Shown here piece after piece: positions 1 through 10,913 of a DNA stretch of 64,000 nucleotides; the first letter of the stretch is position 1, and every line of letters starts with the position of its first letter. Made by a program: the position numbers and the translations under genes. The stretch is taken from positions 1,736,001 through 1,800,000 of the forward strand of contig JAQSEB010000042.1 in assembly GCA_030063045.1 (NCBI GenBank), given 5' to 3'. Below the pieces are notes generated by a model that saw only the letters and a list, made by a program, of their open reading frames with translations, was not told the origin of the DNA and ran no database searches. The DNA is from Pratylenchus scribneri. Its lineage: Eukaryota; Nematoda; Chromadorea; Rhabditida; Pratylenchidae.

Positions 1-3000
1 ATGGATGAATGGGCCCATAGGGGACGAGGCAGTGTTTCGGTGATGGTTGCCAGCCACAATTTTGACACAATCCGTTATGCCGTTGAATCGATGAAAAAAC
101 GTGGAATTGCGCCGAGTGAACGGGTCATTTGCTTTGGACAACTCTATGGAATGTGCGATGTGGTGGGTGAAAAACAAATAAAAATTTATACAAAAATGAT
201 TGTATTGTGAAGGGCACAAAGGTGGCAAAAAAATGGGGAGTATAATCCTAAAGGCGGAAAAATGCGAAAATTATAACATAGAATAATTTGTGAATTTGAT
301 GAAAAACGAAAGTGGATAGATTTTTATTGGGGGAAATGATTGAGATTCAATTGCGACTTTGCCTATAAAAATTGCGCATATTATTTTTATTTAAAATAAA
401 TGAAAATGAAGTGAGCAAATATTAGAATATTTTATTTTCGGATTTATCGTCCAATATGGATGGGTCTGTCTTCAATTTCAAATTCGGCCGTTGCGGCCCG
501 ACTCCCCTTCTGCTTATGTGAAGCTTGGAAAACTGAATAATTTAATAAGATTAGATTAATTCATCCAGAATTACAAATGAACATTCCAAGCAAATAAAGG
601 CCAACCACAATCCACGCCAAATATACGGGAATGCCAATTTTTTGCCCCGAAGAATAATCCCAATTTCCGGGTAAATGTGATCGTTCAACAACCTTAAAAA
701 AGTGGATAAATTCCAACTCTATTTTGGATATTTACCTCTAAATTCCACTCGTTAACCGAGTTTATTAGCACTTCAATGGTCACCACAATGCACATTGCTG
801 AAATTATTATTTGGGAATTATATTTTAAATATTTTCACAATATTCCCCCTTTCCAGACTTAATTCTTAGGTAAACAAAGGGAATGGGAATAGACTTTTTT
901 GTGAAATTTGAGAAGTAATTCCTGCTAAAAAGCTCCAAATGAAACAATAAAATTGAAGGATAGGGATAGGGCATTTCCCAGAAATTCAATATAATAATGT
1001 TTGCCTTTTTACTTATGGCCCAATTTTTAGTAGGAAAATGGCATTTGGACAAACCGATTATGAGAAAAAGGACGCCAACCATCCTTTTGTACATATAACG
1101 ATGATGTCTGAATATTATTGAATTAGATGGGATTTTTGAGAGGGAATTTATAAGAACGTGAATGTATATAAGGCCATTCCATTGGCAAATGTCATTATGG
1201 CAATTGCAATCACAGAGAATGCGGCCTGAACCCGATAATAATCTGTTCGAATTATTGAATATTGAATTATTTAATGGCAAAATTACGCTTTAAATAGACG
1301 CCAGCCAACCGTGCCAATCGGTCGGAAGCCGGCTCAGGAAAATGGGAAATCCATTCGACTGTAATTTTTGGGGATTAAAATATTGCCCTGAATTCCCTTT
1401 TTTTGAACCTCTTTTTGAGGTATTCACTGAACGATATTCGCCCCAAACGCCCAATTGCACATTCACATGTTCCATCCTTTTGTTCACAAAATCGATTGTG
1501 GCCCAATTTGGGCTCAAAACGGCAATGATCAAGAGGATTATGCCAAACTTAAGCGGGGAGGAATTCATCATTCACTCCCATCACCCCCAAAAAAATTCTC
1601 AAACAATTGTTCCCATTGTGGCTGCGGCCATCATTCTCCTCTGCCTGAGCACCCTTTTGTATTCGTGCACATTTATGACCTGGGAACCACGACAATCCAC
1701 CGTTTTTTCCGCACTTTCCAACAAATTCTTCATCATTTGGATGATATGAAATATTCTGTGAATATTTTGAATAATTGAATGAGCATTAAAAAATGAAATA
1801 AATTAGGATAAATTCGCGGAATAATAAAAAAAATGGATAAATATATATGGACAGCTGCTCTGGGAAATGGAAATGGGATTTATATGCCATTTTGGGAGGC
1901 AAATAATTGAGGGAGAGGGTGGATTGATGGGTTGGTTGAATATATTTTGGGATGGCAAATGTGGAAAGTGGCACCTGCAAAATGCGGGAACATACATAAA
2001 TCCAATAAAATTGGCAATTCTTTTGGACAAAACCAATCAAATTTATTACTTTGTTGACTACTCAATTGGCGGATTTATGTGATGGCCAATCTTTTTAATA
2101 AATAAACCAATCATTATAAGGAAATTCTGAGTGGATTTTCAAACCATTCCACACGTCATTTTGTGTAAAGAAGGATAAGCTATAATTTGCAGCGGCTAAC
2201 ATAAGCCAACTCTGCTGGTATTTTAGGTATTTCTGACTGGGAAAATGGGAATAAACAACCAAAAACCCATCATTTATTATTATTATTTTTGGTGACTGGC
2301 CGTGGCGGTCAATTGTGAAAAGTCAATGGCCAAATGGAATTCCCAAACCAGCAGACAAATCCATTTGACATCCCCACGGGGCAAATAAATATATGGCATA
2401 GGATTGAGGTAAAAAATAGTCAGTGGAAATTGGGAATGGGCCTAACAAGCATGTTGATGGGACATTGGAGTGGATAATGAAGGAAAGGCCACCGACCTCC
2501 ACCAATGGATGGTGGTTCCCCTTTTCACCTCTCTTGAATTCCTTCAATTCATTCACCAAAAATCCAATTTTTTTGATGTTGGATGAATTGAAAGGAACTG
2601 GCATAAAGCTTTTTGTAAATTAAAGGCGCAATCTTGGTCCTCATTTTTCTATTATTTTACCACAATTAATGACCCCTTATTCCCTTTGGCAATTCATTTT
2701 GAAGATTGGATTGATAAGTGTCATTTAATGTTTAATGCCTAAAAGAATTATCCAATTCAAGAAATTTCCTCTGGGCTTTTTAATTAAAACCTTTCCATTT
2801 TGGTAACTGTTTTTATATTTGTGTTATTTATAATTTGTCATGGACCAATGCTAAAAGAAAGAGTTTAGAAAACAGCCTTTGTATTTTCCTTCTACCTTCA
2901 TTTTTCTTCACGTCAACAAAAACCATTTCTTTATTTTTTTTGGCTTTTTTACCTTTTCCCACGCCGCTAGACTTTTTGCATTGTGACTCACAGAAATAAA

Positions 3001-4858
3001 GGGGCCTCTTGAGGGGATTTAGTTTGAAAATAACCCTCAACCCCCTTCCAATGCGACAAATTTACGTCATAAAGTTGAGAAAGCAAAACTCTATGGTAAT
3101 GTTTTTTAGTTCGACAGGTCATTTATATGTAAATGAATGGATATGACCGGTAAAATTATTTGAATTGATAAATTTAGAAAATATTTTTATAATCGAATAA
3201 CCCAAAAATGGTTTTGGCTGCTTTTATATTCGCCGCTTTTGTTGTTTACACAAATGTGTATGAAGGAAAGGGTCCAGCAAATGCGTGAATAAAAATGAGC
3301 GAACCTGTCCCCTTGGCCAGGCTTTTTAGATCATCGCTGGCTACCACTGAATTTAGCGACACGCAAATAAATTTGATATTTGGCTAAATCGACGCATTTC
3401 AAAATTTTACGCAAAATTGAATGAAAAATGGAACAATGAATTTGAGTAGATGAACTTTTAACATATTTTTTCGAACATTTTTTGGGCAAAACAAACCAGG
3501 AAGTGGGACGGGGTCAAATAATTTGAATATACTAGACACAAAAGGCAGGAAATGAATGGGGAAGGTTGGAATTAGGCGAAGGAAAGGGCCAAAAGGGGAT
3601 TTCATGGAATACATTTCACATTTTTTGGAACGAATTTTGAGGCCAATGCCCTGGCATAGACAGCCCATAAAAAGGAGGGAGGATGAGGATGGATAGGCCA
3701 AAGAAACCATTTTCTGGAGTAATTGCGCATAAAAATTTGGTAGAAAGGGGGGAATGAATGAATGAATGCGAAGGTGGGGGAATATTTTACCGACCAATAA
3801 ATGTTCACTGATGTTTAAAATGAGAGGGGAAGGGAACAAAAGCGAAATCCACTCAAATTCCCACAAAAACAACAAAAATATGGGGGCATTGAAAATTCAA
3901 TATTTTTGCAAGTAAACAATAATTTTGGTGCCTAGAAAAAATGATGAAAATTTAAGATAAAGCCAACAAAAATTCAGCCTATTCATTTTTTCGCATGATT
4001 TTTGAAAGAAAAAGCCAATTCGATTGGGAAGTAAACAATTCCAAAAAATAAATTTGGGATGATCGATTTGGCTGGATTGGGCCTTTTGGATTTTAAGAGA
4101 GGACCTTTGACGGCGAAGAAACATTAAACTGCAAAATGAATTGGGAAAGCCAAATCAACAACAGTTGGCTGGGAAAGGATGGAGGGAGATCGTAAAATAA
4201 ATCCGCGGAATTGGGGAAAATATTGGCAGTAATAAAATGGTTTAAACTTATTTCATGGATAAATTAAAGACGAAGGAATAATTCAAATGGGATTATGTGG
4301 CAAATTGGGTTGGAATATTACATTAATGGAATGGGCCACTGGCTCGACGACTGGAAAATCCATCCATCAATCGATTTATTGGCCATAAAATCGATATTGG
4401 CCATTGATGCGCGAAATGAATTACTTTTTTATGGGGGCATCCCCCACTCCCTTTCTCCATTTGGTCTCATTTATCCATTCACGTCAATTTGCATGTGAAA
4501 AACATTTTTAAAAATTTTTCATCAAAACAAAAATCATTTAACAAAATTCCAAAAAAAATAATTTAATAAATTACAGGCTTCCTTCTCTTTGGGCCAAGCC
4601 GGCTACAGCGTCTATAAATATATTCCCTGGGGACCGGTGGAGGGCGTCCTTCCATATTTGTCACGTCGGGCACTGGAGAATGGAGCAATGCTCAAAAATG
4701 TGAACAAAGAACGGCGACTGCTTTGGAGTGAATTGAAACGACGAATGAGAAAGGGAGATTTCTTCTATCGGCCACCGAAGAGGGGATTGCCGGAGGCAAC
4801 ATCAACAACCCAATCAGCCAATCAGCAGCAGCAAATTGTGCAGACAAGTTCATTGTGA
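1..4858 (+). CDS. PRODH: Proline dehydrogenase, C-terminal part (5' end outside window)
   Basis: Mitochondrial FAD enzyme that oxidises proline to pyrroline-5-carboxylate. Two exons are visible. Exon 1 (1-162) encodes the barrel strands with [16 protein letters not shown] and ends at GQLYGMCDV. Exon 2 (4577-4858) starts [20 protein letters not shown] and carries YLSRRALEN, the conserved double-Arg motif that binds the proline carboxylate in this family. Both splice sites are phase 0 (GTGGGT at 163, TTACAG ending at 4576), and the joined residues [14 protein letters not shown] match the family without a gap. The protein ends with a Q/S-rich tail. The 4.4-kb intron is about 80 times longer than most others here and contains an antisense gene at 444-1736. 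The true start lies left of the window, so the ATG at position 1 is only an internal Met. Identification is very secure; the tail is less conserved. Confidence 0.93.
444..1736 (-). CDS. Claudin/PMP22-superfamily four-TM protein, nested antisense in the PRODH intron
   Basis: Spliced by eye into seven exons: 1736-1605, 1547-1310, 1242-1158, 1107-1055, 797-736, 692-575 and 532-444. Every junction has GT..AG in matching phase. The product is about 260 aa. Order: cytosolic basic N-terminus ending [20 protein letters not shown]1 with [13 protein letters not shown]; an extracellular loop with [10 protein letters not shown], resembling the W..GLW loop of claudins; TM2 ([16 protein letters not shown]); TM3 ([15 protein letters not shown]); a loop ending in [14 protein letters not shown]4 ([18 protein letters not shown]); then a short polar tail ending in DRPIHIGR. 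An acceptor-like CACAG lies about 18 bases before the double ATG. The four-TM plan fits claudin-like, NSY-4-like or calcium-channel-gamma-like proteins. The loop lacks the usual Cys pair, so the subfamily is uncertain. It would act in the plasma membrane, perhaps at junctions or as a channel-associated subunit (inference). Confidence 0.72.
1737..4576. other. Remainder of the PRODH intron, no gene seen
   Basis: AT-rich sequence upstream of the nested claudin-like gene. Several open frames of 60-160 codons occur on both strands, but none has a recognisable family signature or links to others through plausible splice sites. It presumably contains the promoter of the nested gene. Confidence 0.5.
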
Positions 4859-5239
4859 TTACGGTAATGGAAGGAAAGATGGATGAATTTTAGGCGAGAA
4901 TTTATCTTATAAATAATTAGATATTTTATTATTATTTTTCTCTTTTCTTTTCGTACAATTCATTTCAACATTGTATCATTTGCATAATTTTACTTAATTG
5001 ATTAAGAACATCACCTTCTTCTTTTCACCTTCATCCCCTATCCAATTTTTAATTTCCATGAGCTTATTTAATGAATAAAATTAAATGCTTTATTTTGGTT
5101 ATTTTAAATATTATTAAAACACAATTTATTCCGAAGAAAATTGCAAGTAAAAAATAAATGTTGCACAAATATTAATGTGGATTAAAGTTGTTGTTTTGTT
5201 TCTTGGGGGTTCAATCATTTTTAAATCTTCCAAATTCTT
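4859..5239. other. Convergent 3' intergenic region, nothing coding
   Basis: AT-rich space between the PRODH stop (+) and the small heat-shock protein stop (-). It must hold both 3' UTRs. AATAAA-type words are present (for example near 5076), but no further feature is seen. Confidence 0.5.
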
Positions 5240-6095
5240 TTAATGCCCATTTTGGGTTCCATTTTGTAGATGCGCACCACCTGAATAATAAATAATAAAT
5301 TTAAAATATAAATAAACTGATGGTAACCGGGTGATGGTTGACTGGAAGATGGGCCGGATGGGACTCCGGTGTTGACCACTTTGATGGGAATTGTGCGGCC
5401 TGGCGAGTTATCCTAAAAACATGCAAAAAAATGTCCAATCCATCATAGGCAATGTTTTTACCTTTACTTTTGGTGCGCTTGCCGTAACCGTCAACATTCC
5501 GTCACTGGTCAAATTGCTTTGCACCGTGTCCGGATGCGCATTCCTTGGCAATGGGAATTTTCGGACAAATTGGCGTTCACTTCAATAAATCAAAATGAAA
5601 TAAATTAAAAAAATGTAACTCAAACTGACATGCTCCCGAGGGCATCCTGTTTCTCGGCATGTTTCCCTTCCACAACCACATTGTTTCCGACAATTGAAAC
5701 CTTTAGGGAATTGAAAGTGATAAAAATTGACAGTAATTTGACATACCTTCAAATCTTCTGGAGCGAATGCGCTCACATCCATATTGACCGACAAAAAATC
5801 ATCGGAAGAATGGAATGAGCCGGATGTGGCGGTTCCGAAATGATAATTGTGTGGTTGAACAAAACTGGTGCTGCCCAGCCCCAAATCGGCGGCCGGGAAT
5901 CCGCCCAGCGTTGTTTTGATCGTGTTCAAAGGGGAAGAGGACATCACACGGATTGGGTCTCCTCCACTTCCGCCAATCACTTGACGTTCGAATGTACTGA
6001 CATGAATTAATATTTAATTATTTTTATTATTCCTTTATTTCCCACGTTAAAACTTACCGATTATAGCTGGAACTGGTATTGTAAGTGCTGCTCAT
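5240..6095 (-). CDS. Small heat-shock protein (alpha-crystallin domain, HSP20 family)
   Basis: ATP-independent chaperone that binds unfolding proteins. Six exons read on the minus strand: 6095-6058, 5996-5747, 5700-5630, 5579-5462, 5412-5328, 5280-5240. All boundaries are GT..AG in phase. The N-terminal arm is short and contains ERQVIGGSGGDPIRV. The alpha-crystallin core runs from VNMDVSAFAPEDLKVSIVG through VVVEGKHAEK and ERQFVRKFPLPRNAHPD to SDGMLTVTA. The C-terminal extension carries RTIPIKV, the IxI-type motif that docks neighbouring subunits. Length is about 200 aa. The N-terminus resembles the nematode HSP-25/SEC-1-like class more than the HSP-16 class (weak inference). The last two exons are the least certain; an unspliced C-terminus is possible. 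Minisatellite array 1, full of TTCnnGAA dyads, starts about 125 bp upstream of the ATG. Confidence 0.9.
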
Positions 6096-6171
6096 TTTGG
6101 TGGAATTTGGTATTAAAAATTGATTGTCCTGAAATTGGCCAACAACATTGATATGTCTTTTTAGGAAGGAA

Positions 6172-6220
6172 TGTATTTTATCCGGTTAGATTTGCATTTC
6201 ATCTGGTTATATTTTTATAT
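6172..6220 (+). repeat. Flank of array 1 resembling a unit of array 4
   Basis: TCCGGTTAGATTTG followed by CATTTCATC matches the reverse complement of the 39-bp unit of the array at 57.5-58.4 kb (which reads TCCGGTTAGATTTG then TGTTTCATTC). The two repeat families therefore lie side by side here. Confidence 0.7.
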
Positions 6221-9200
6221 TTTTCGGAAAATGTTCGCCAAAAAATTGTTTTACAATTTGTGTTTTCTCTTTCCGGAAAATGTTCGCCAAGTTTTATTTC
6301 CTTCCGGAAAATCTTCGCCAAGTTTTATTTCTAAAATGTTCGCCAAGTCTTAATTCTTTTCGGAAAATGTTCGCCAAGTTTTATTTCTAAAATGTTCGCC
6401 AAGTCTTAATTCTTTCCGGAAATTTTCGCCAAGTTTTATTTCTTTCCGGAAAATGTTCGCCAAGTTTTATTTCTAAAATGTTCGCCAAGTTTTAATTCTT
6501 TCCGGAAAATGTTCGCCAAGTTTTATTTCTAAAATGTTCGCCAAGTTTTAATTCTAAAATGTTCGCCAAGTTTTAATTCTTTTCGGGAAAAGTTCGCCAA
6601 GTTTTATTTCTAAAATGTTCGCCAAGTTTTAATTCTTTCCGGAAAATGTTCGCCAAGTTTTATTTCTAAAATGTTCGCCAAGTTTTAATTCTAAAATGTT
6701 CGCCAAGTTTTAATTCTTTCCGGAAAATGTTCGCCAAGTTTTATTTCTAAAATGTTCGCCAAGTTTTAATTCTTTCCGGAAAATCTTCGCCAAGTTTTAT
6801 TTCTAAAATGTTCGCCAAGTCTTAATTCTTTCCGGAAAATTTTCGCCAAGTTTTATTTCTTTCCGGAAAATGTTCGCCAAGTTTTATTTCTAAAATGTTC
6901 GCCAAGTTTTAATTCTTTCCGGAAAATGTTCGCCAAGTTTTATTTCTAAAATGTTCGCCAAGTTTTAATTCTTTCCGGAAAATGTTCGCCAAGTTTTATT
7001 TCTAAAATGTTCGCCAAGTTTTAATTCTTTCCGGAAAATGTTCGCCAAGTTTTAATTCTAAAATGTTCGCCAAGTTTTAATTCTTTCCGGAAAAGTTCGC
7101 CAAGTTTTATTTCTAAAATGTTCGCCAAGTTTTAATTCTTTCCGGAAAATGTTCGCCAAGTTTTATTTCTAAAATGTTCGCCAAGTTTTAATTCTAAAAT
7201 GTTCGCCAAGTTTTATTTCTAAAATGTTCGCCAAGTTTTAATTCTTTCCGGAAAATGTTCGCCAAGTTTTATTTCTAAAATGTTCGCCAAGTTTTAATTC
7301 TTTCCGGAAAATGTTCGCCAAGTTTTATTTCTAAAATGTTTGCCAAGTTTTAATTCTTTCCGGAAAATGTTCGCAAAGTTTTAATTCTAAAATGTTCGCC
7401 AAGTTTTAATTCTTTCCGGAAAATGTTCGCCAAGTTTTAATTCTAAAATGTTCGCCAAGTTTTAATTCTTTCCGGAAAATGTTCGCCAAGTTTTAATTCT
7501 TTCCGGAAAATGTTCGCCAAGTTTTAATTCTTTCCGGAAAATGTTCGCCAAGTTTTAATTCTAAAATGTTCGCCAAGTTTTAATTCTTTCCGGAAAAGTT
7601 CGCCAAGTTTTAATTCTTTCCGGAAAATGTTCGCCAAGTTTTATTTCTAAAATGTTCGCCAAGTTTTAATTCTTTCCGGAAAATGTTCGCCAAGTTTTAT
7701 TTCTAAAATGTTCGCCAAGTTTTAATTCTAAAATGTTCGCCAAGTTTTATTTCTAAAATGTTCGCCAAGTTTTAATTCTTTCCGAAAAATGTTCGCCAAG
7801 TTTTATTTCTAAAATGTTTGCCAAGTTTTAATTCTTTCCGGAAAATGTTCGCCAAGTTTTAATTCTAAAATGTTCGCCAAGTTTTATTTCTTTCCGGAAA
7901 ATGTTCGCCAAGTTTTATTTCTAAAATGTACGCAAAGTTTTAATTCTTTCCGGAAAATGTTCGCCAAGTTTTATTTCTAAAATGTTCGCCAAGATTTAAT
8001 TCTTTCCGGAAAATGTTCGCCAAGTTTTAATTATAAAATGTTCGCAAAGTTTTAATTCTTTCCGGAAAATGTTCGCCAAGTTTTAATTCTAAAATGTTCG
8101 CCAAGTTTTAATTCTTTCCGGAAAATGTTCGCCAAGTTTTAATTCTTTCCGGAAAATGATCGCCAAGTTTTAATTCTAAAATGTTCGCCAAGTTTTAATT
8201 CTTTCCGGAAAATGTTCGCCAAGTTTTAATTCTAAAATGTTCGCCAAGTTTTAATTCTTTCCGGAAAATGTTCGCCAAGTTTTAATTCTTTCCGGAAAAT
8301 GTTCGCCAAGTTTTAATTCTTTCCGGAAAATGTTCGCCAAGTTTTAATTCTAAAATGTTCGCCAAGTTTTAATTCTTTCCGGAAAAGTTCGCCAAGTTTT
8401 AATTCTTTCCGGAAAATGTTCGCCAAGTTTTATTTCTAAAATGTTCGCCAAGTTTTAATTCTTTCCGGAAAATGTTCGCCAAGTTTTATTTCTAAAATGT
8501 TCGCCAAGTTTTAATTCTAAAATGTTCGCCAAGTTTTATTTCTAAAATGTTCGCCAAGTTTTAATTCTTTCCGAAAAATGTTCGCCAAGTTTTATTTCTA
8601 AAATGTTTGCCAAGTTTTAATTCTTTCCGGAAAATGTTCGCCAAGTTTTAATTCTAAAATGTTCGCCAAGTTTTATTTCTTTCCGGAAAATGTTCGCCAA
8701 GTTTTATTTCTAAAATGTACGCAAAGTTTTAATTCTTTCCGGAAAATGTTCGCCAAGTTTTATTTCTAAAATGTTCGCCAAGATTTAATTCTTTCCGGAA
8801 AATGTTCGCCAAGTTTTAATTATAAAATGTTCGCAAAGTTTTAATTCTTTCCGGAAAATGTTCGCCAAGTTTTAATTCTAAAATGTTCGCCAAGTTTTAA
8901 TTCTTTCCGGAAAATGTTCGCCAAGTTTTAATTCTAAAATGTTCGCCAAGTTTTAATTCTTTCCGGAAAATGTTCGCCAAGTTTTAATTCTTTCCGGAAA
9001 ATGATCGCCAAGTTTTAATTCTAAAATGTTCGCCAAGTTTTATTTCTAAAATGTTCGCCAAGTTTTAATTCTTTCCGGAAAATGTTCGCCAAGTTTTATT
9101 TCTAAAATGTTCGCCAAGTTTTAATTCTAAAATGTTCGCCAAGTTTTATTTCTAAAATGTTCGCCAAGTTTTAATTCTTTCCGGAAAATGTTCGCCAAGT

Positions 9201-9536
9201 TTTATTTCTAAAATGTTTGCCAAGTTTTAATTCTTTCCGGAAAATGTTCGCCAAGTTTTAATTCTAAAATGTTCGCCAAGTTTTATTTCTTTCCGGAAAA
9301 TGTTCGCCAAGTTTTATTTCTAAAATGTACGCAAAGTTTTAATTCTTTCCGGAAAATGTTCGCCAAGTTTTATTTCTAAAATGTTCGCCAAGATTTAATT
9401 CTTTCCGGAAAATGTTCGCCAAGTTTTAATTCTAAAATGTTCGCCAAGTTTTATTTCTTTCCGGAAAATGTTCGCCAAGTTTTAATTCTAATGTTCGCCA
9501 AAAAATGTTTTACAATTGTGTTTTCCCTTTTCGGTT
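6221..9536 (+). repeat. Minisatellite array 1 (25-bp and 31-bp interleaved units)
   Basis: About 3.3 kb of tandem repeats. Every unit starts TTCGCCAAGTTTTAATTCT (or the variant with TTTATTTCT). A short 25-bp unit then ends AAAATG; a long 31-bp unit ends TTCCGGAAAATG. By length there are over a hundred units. Higher-order copies exist: a diagnostic variant with ATGTACGCAAAG occurs near 7926, 8715 and 9325. Both ends are marked by a divergent unit in which TTCGCC runs into AAAAAATG and then TTTTACAATT. No coding potential: 25 and 31 are not multiples of three. Confidence 0.97.
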
Positions 9537-10913
9537 CTCATAAAAATGGAGGGAAAATGGCAAAGTTTAAAATATTTCGGCGCTTGAAAAAAGGATCAAG
9601 GCCGAATGTAACGAAGGAAATGGAGCTTTGATGAGGAAAAGGAAAGAACAAGTGTTCAAATTCCTTCATTCCATTCATTCCTTCCTTCCGGGCTGACACT
9701 TCTCATTTTCAGCAACCTCCGCCCCCTTTATTCATTTGCACGAGTTGATTTAATCGATGCCTCCAGCTATAAGGAATTTCCAAGCCCCCGCATATTTTTA
9801 AAGGAAGATAAACAAAAGGGCGATAAATTTAATTGTTGTTTTTATTCCTCATTTGCGGGTGTTTTTTGAGGTATCTTTTTGATAAATTTGCCTGCATTTT
9901 TATGGAAAATGTAGAAGGCAATATTAAAATAAATGCGTCATCAAAAAAGTTTGATGATTGACTCAAATAGGAAACCTATGTAGAAAAATGATCGGCTGAA
10001 CAGATGGAATTGAATAGAAGAATGCATTTTAAAATGAAGTAAAATGAAAATGATGAAAGCAATCTATTTTGAATGCCCTATTCTTTCAACCATGACTCTC
10101 GAATATTTTAAGTGATTGGGCGGATTTGGTTGTATGTTTTTTCTCCTATGGCCTCTGAATTTCATCATCATTTCCTCTGTTGTTTGTTTGTTGATTTTTC
10201 CACCTTAAATCCTTTTCCCACTCAAAAATGTGCTTTCCCGCTCGATTGCTTTTACCTTTCACTCATAAATCCGAGGGAATATTTTTTGGCCAACGAATGC
10301 GGTTATTTATTTGATCCAAAAATTAAAGGAATTAAAGGATTAAATGTTTTTGTTGAATTCCAGGAGACAAAAAAGGAGAAATGAGCCAACTTGATATTTT
10401 GACTGTTGGAAGATGAAGCGAGGGAGAATTGATGCCAAAGTGCAGACTAAATTGGCTTTCGGTGGTCGTCTTTCCTAACCCTCCCCAATTTTTGAGTTCC
10501 TTTTTTGTTGATGAAAAATGCAAGGACACACCAGCGGAATAACCCAAAAAGAAGACAACAAAACACGCAATTCCGGCCAGAAATAGAATTTTTAGGAGAA
10601 AAAGAATTGAGCGGGCATCGTTTGGGGTTGTGGATGGCCCCAGGGACATTTTTCATTGTGAAAGGGAGCCATGGTTGGTGGCTGGGACCGAATGTGGAAT
10701 TGGGAAAGAGGAACGGGTGGAAAAGGGATGAATTGGGTCGGACGAATGAATGAGTAATTCATTCATTCATTTCATTTGGTTATAGTTGGATTTTTTTATT
10801 TATTTGCAAGGATTAGATGGAAAATAAATGTAAAATTGGATGTGAGTTAAATCGATAAGCTGAACAAATATAATAAATAAAAGCAAGTGAAAATTCAAAA
10901 AAATCAATCAAAT
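9537..10913. other. Intergenic region between array 1 and the condensin gene
   Basis: AT-rich DNA with no recognised conserved gene. It includes one possible membrane micro-ORF (10332-10649, listed separately). Confidence 0.5.
10332..10649 (-). CDS. Possible small single-pass membrane protein (hypothetical)
   Basis: An unspliced 105-codon frame starting MSLGPSTTPNDARS, followed by a strong hydrophobic stretch FLAGIACFVVFFLGYSAG, then a Lys-rich, low-complexity end. No family is recognised. A second ATG (ACCATGGCTCCC, minus strand, near 10673) begins a competing short frame, so start and frame are unsure. It may be chance; the hydrophobic segment is the only support. Confidence 0.22.
   Translation of the reverse strand: MSLGPSTTPNDARSILFLLKILFLAGIACFVVFFLGYSAGVSLHFSSTKKELKNWGGLGKTTTESQFSLHFGINSPSLHLPTVKISSWLISPFLSPGIQQKHLIL

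Noticed and set aside
3399..3875. 158-codon minus-strand frame in the PRODH intron
   Set aside because: Phe/Leu/Ser-rich sequence typical of AT-rich non-coding DNA; no splice partners or family signal.
6221..9536. CRISPR array interpretation of the repeat/spacer-like alternation
   Set aside because: There are no unique spacers: what lies between the conserved words is itself repeated. The context is eukaryotic.
6172..9631. Small open frames containing FPENVRQVL or MFAKFYFF
   Set aside because: They are translations of the minisatellite; unit lengths of 25 and 31 bp shift the frame, so no stable protein can result.
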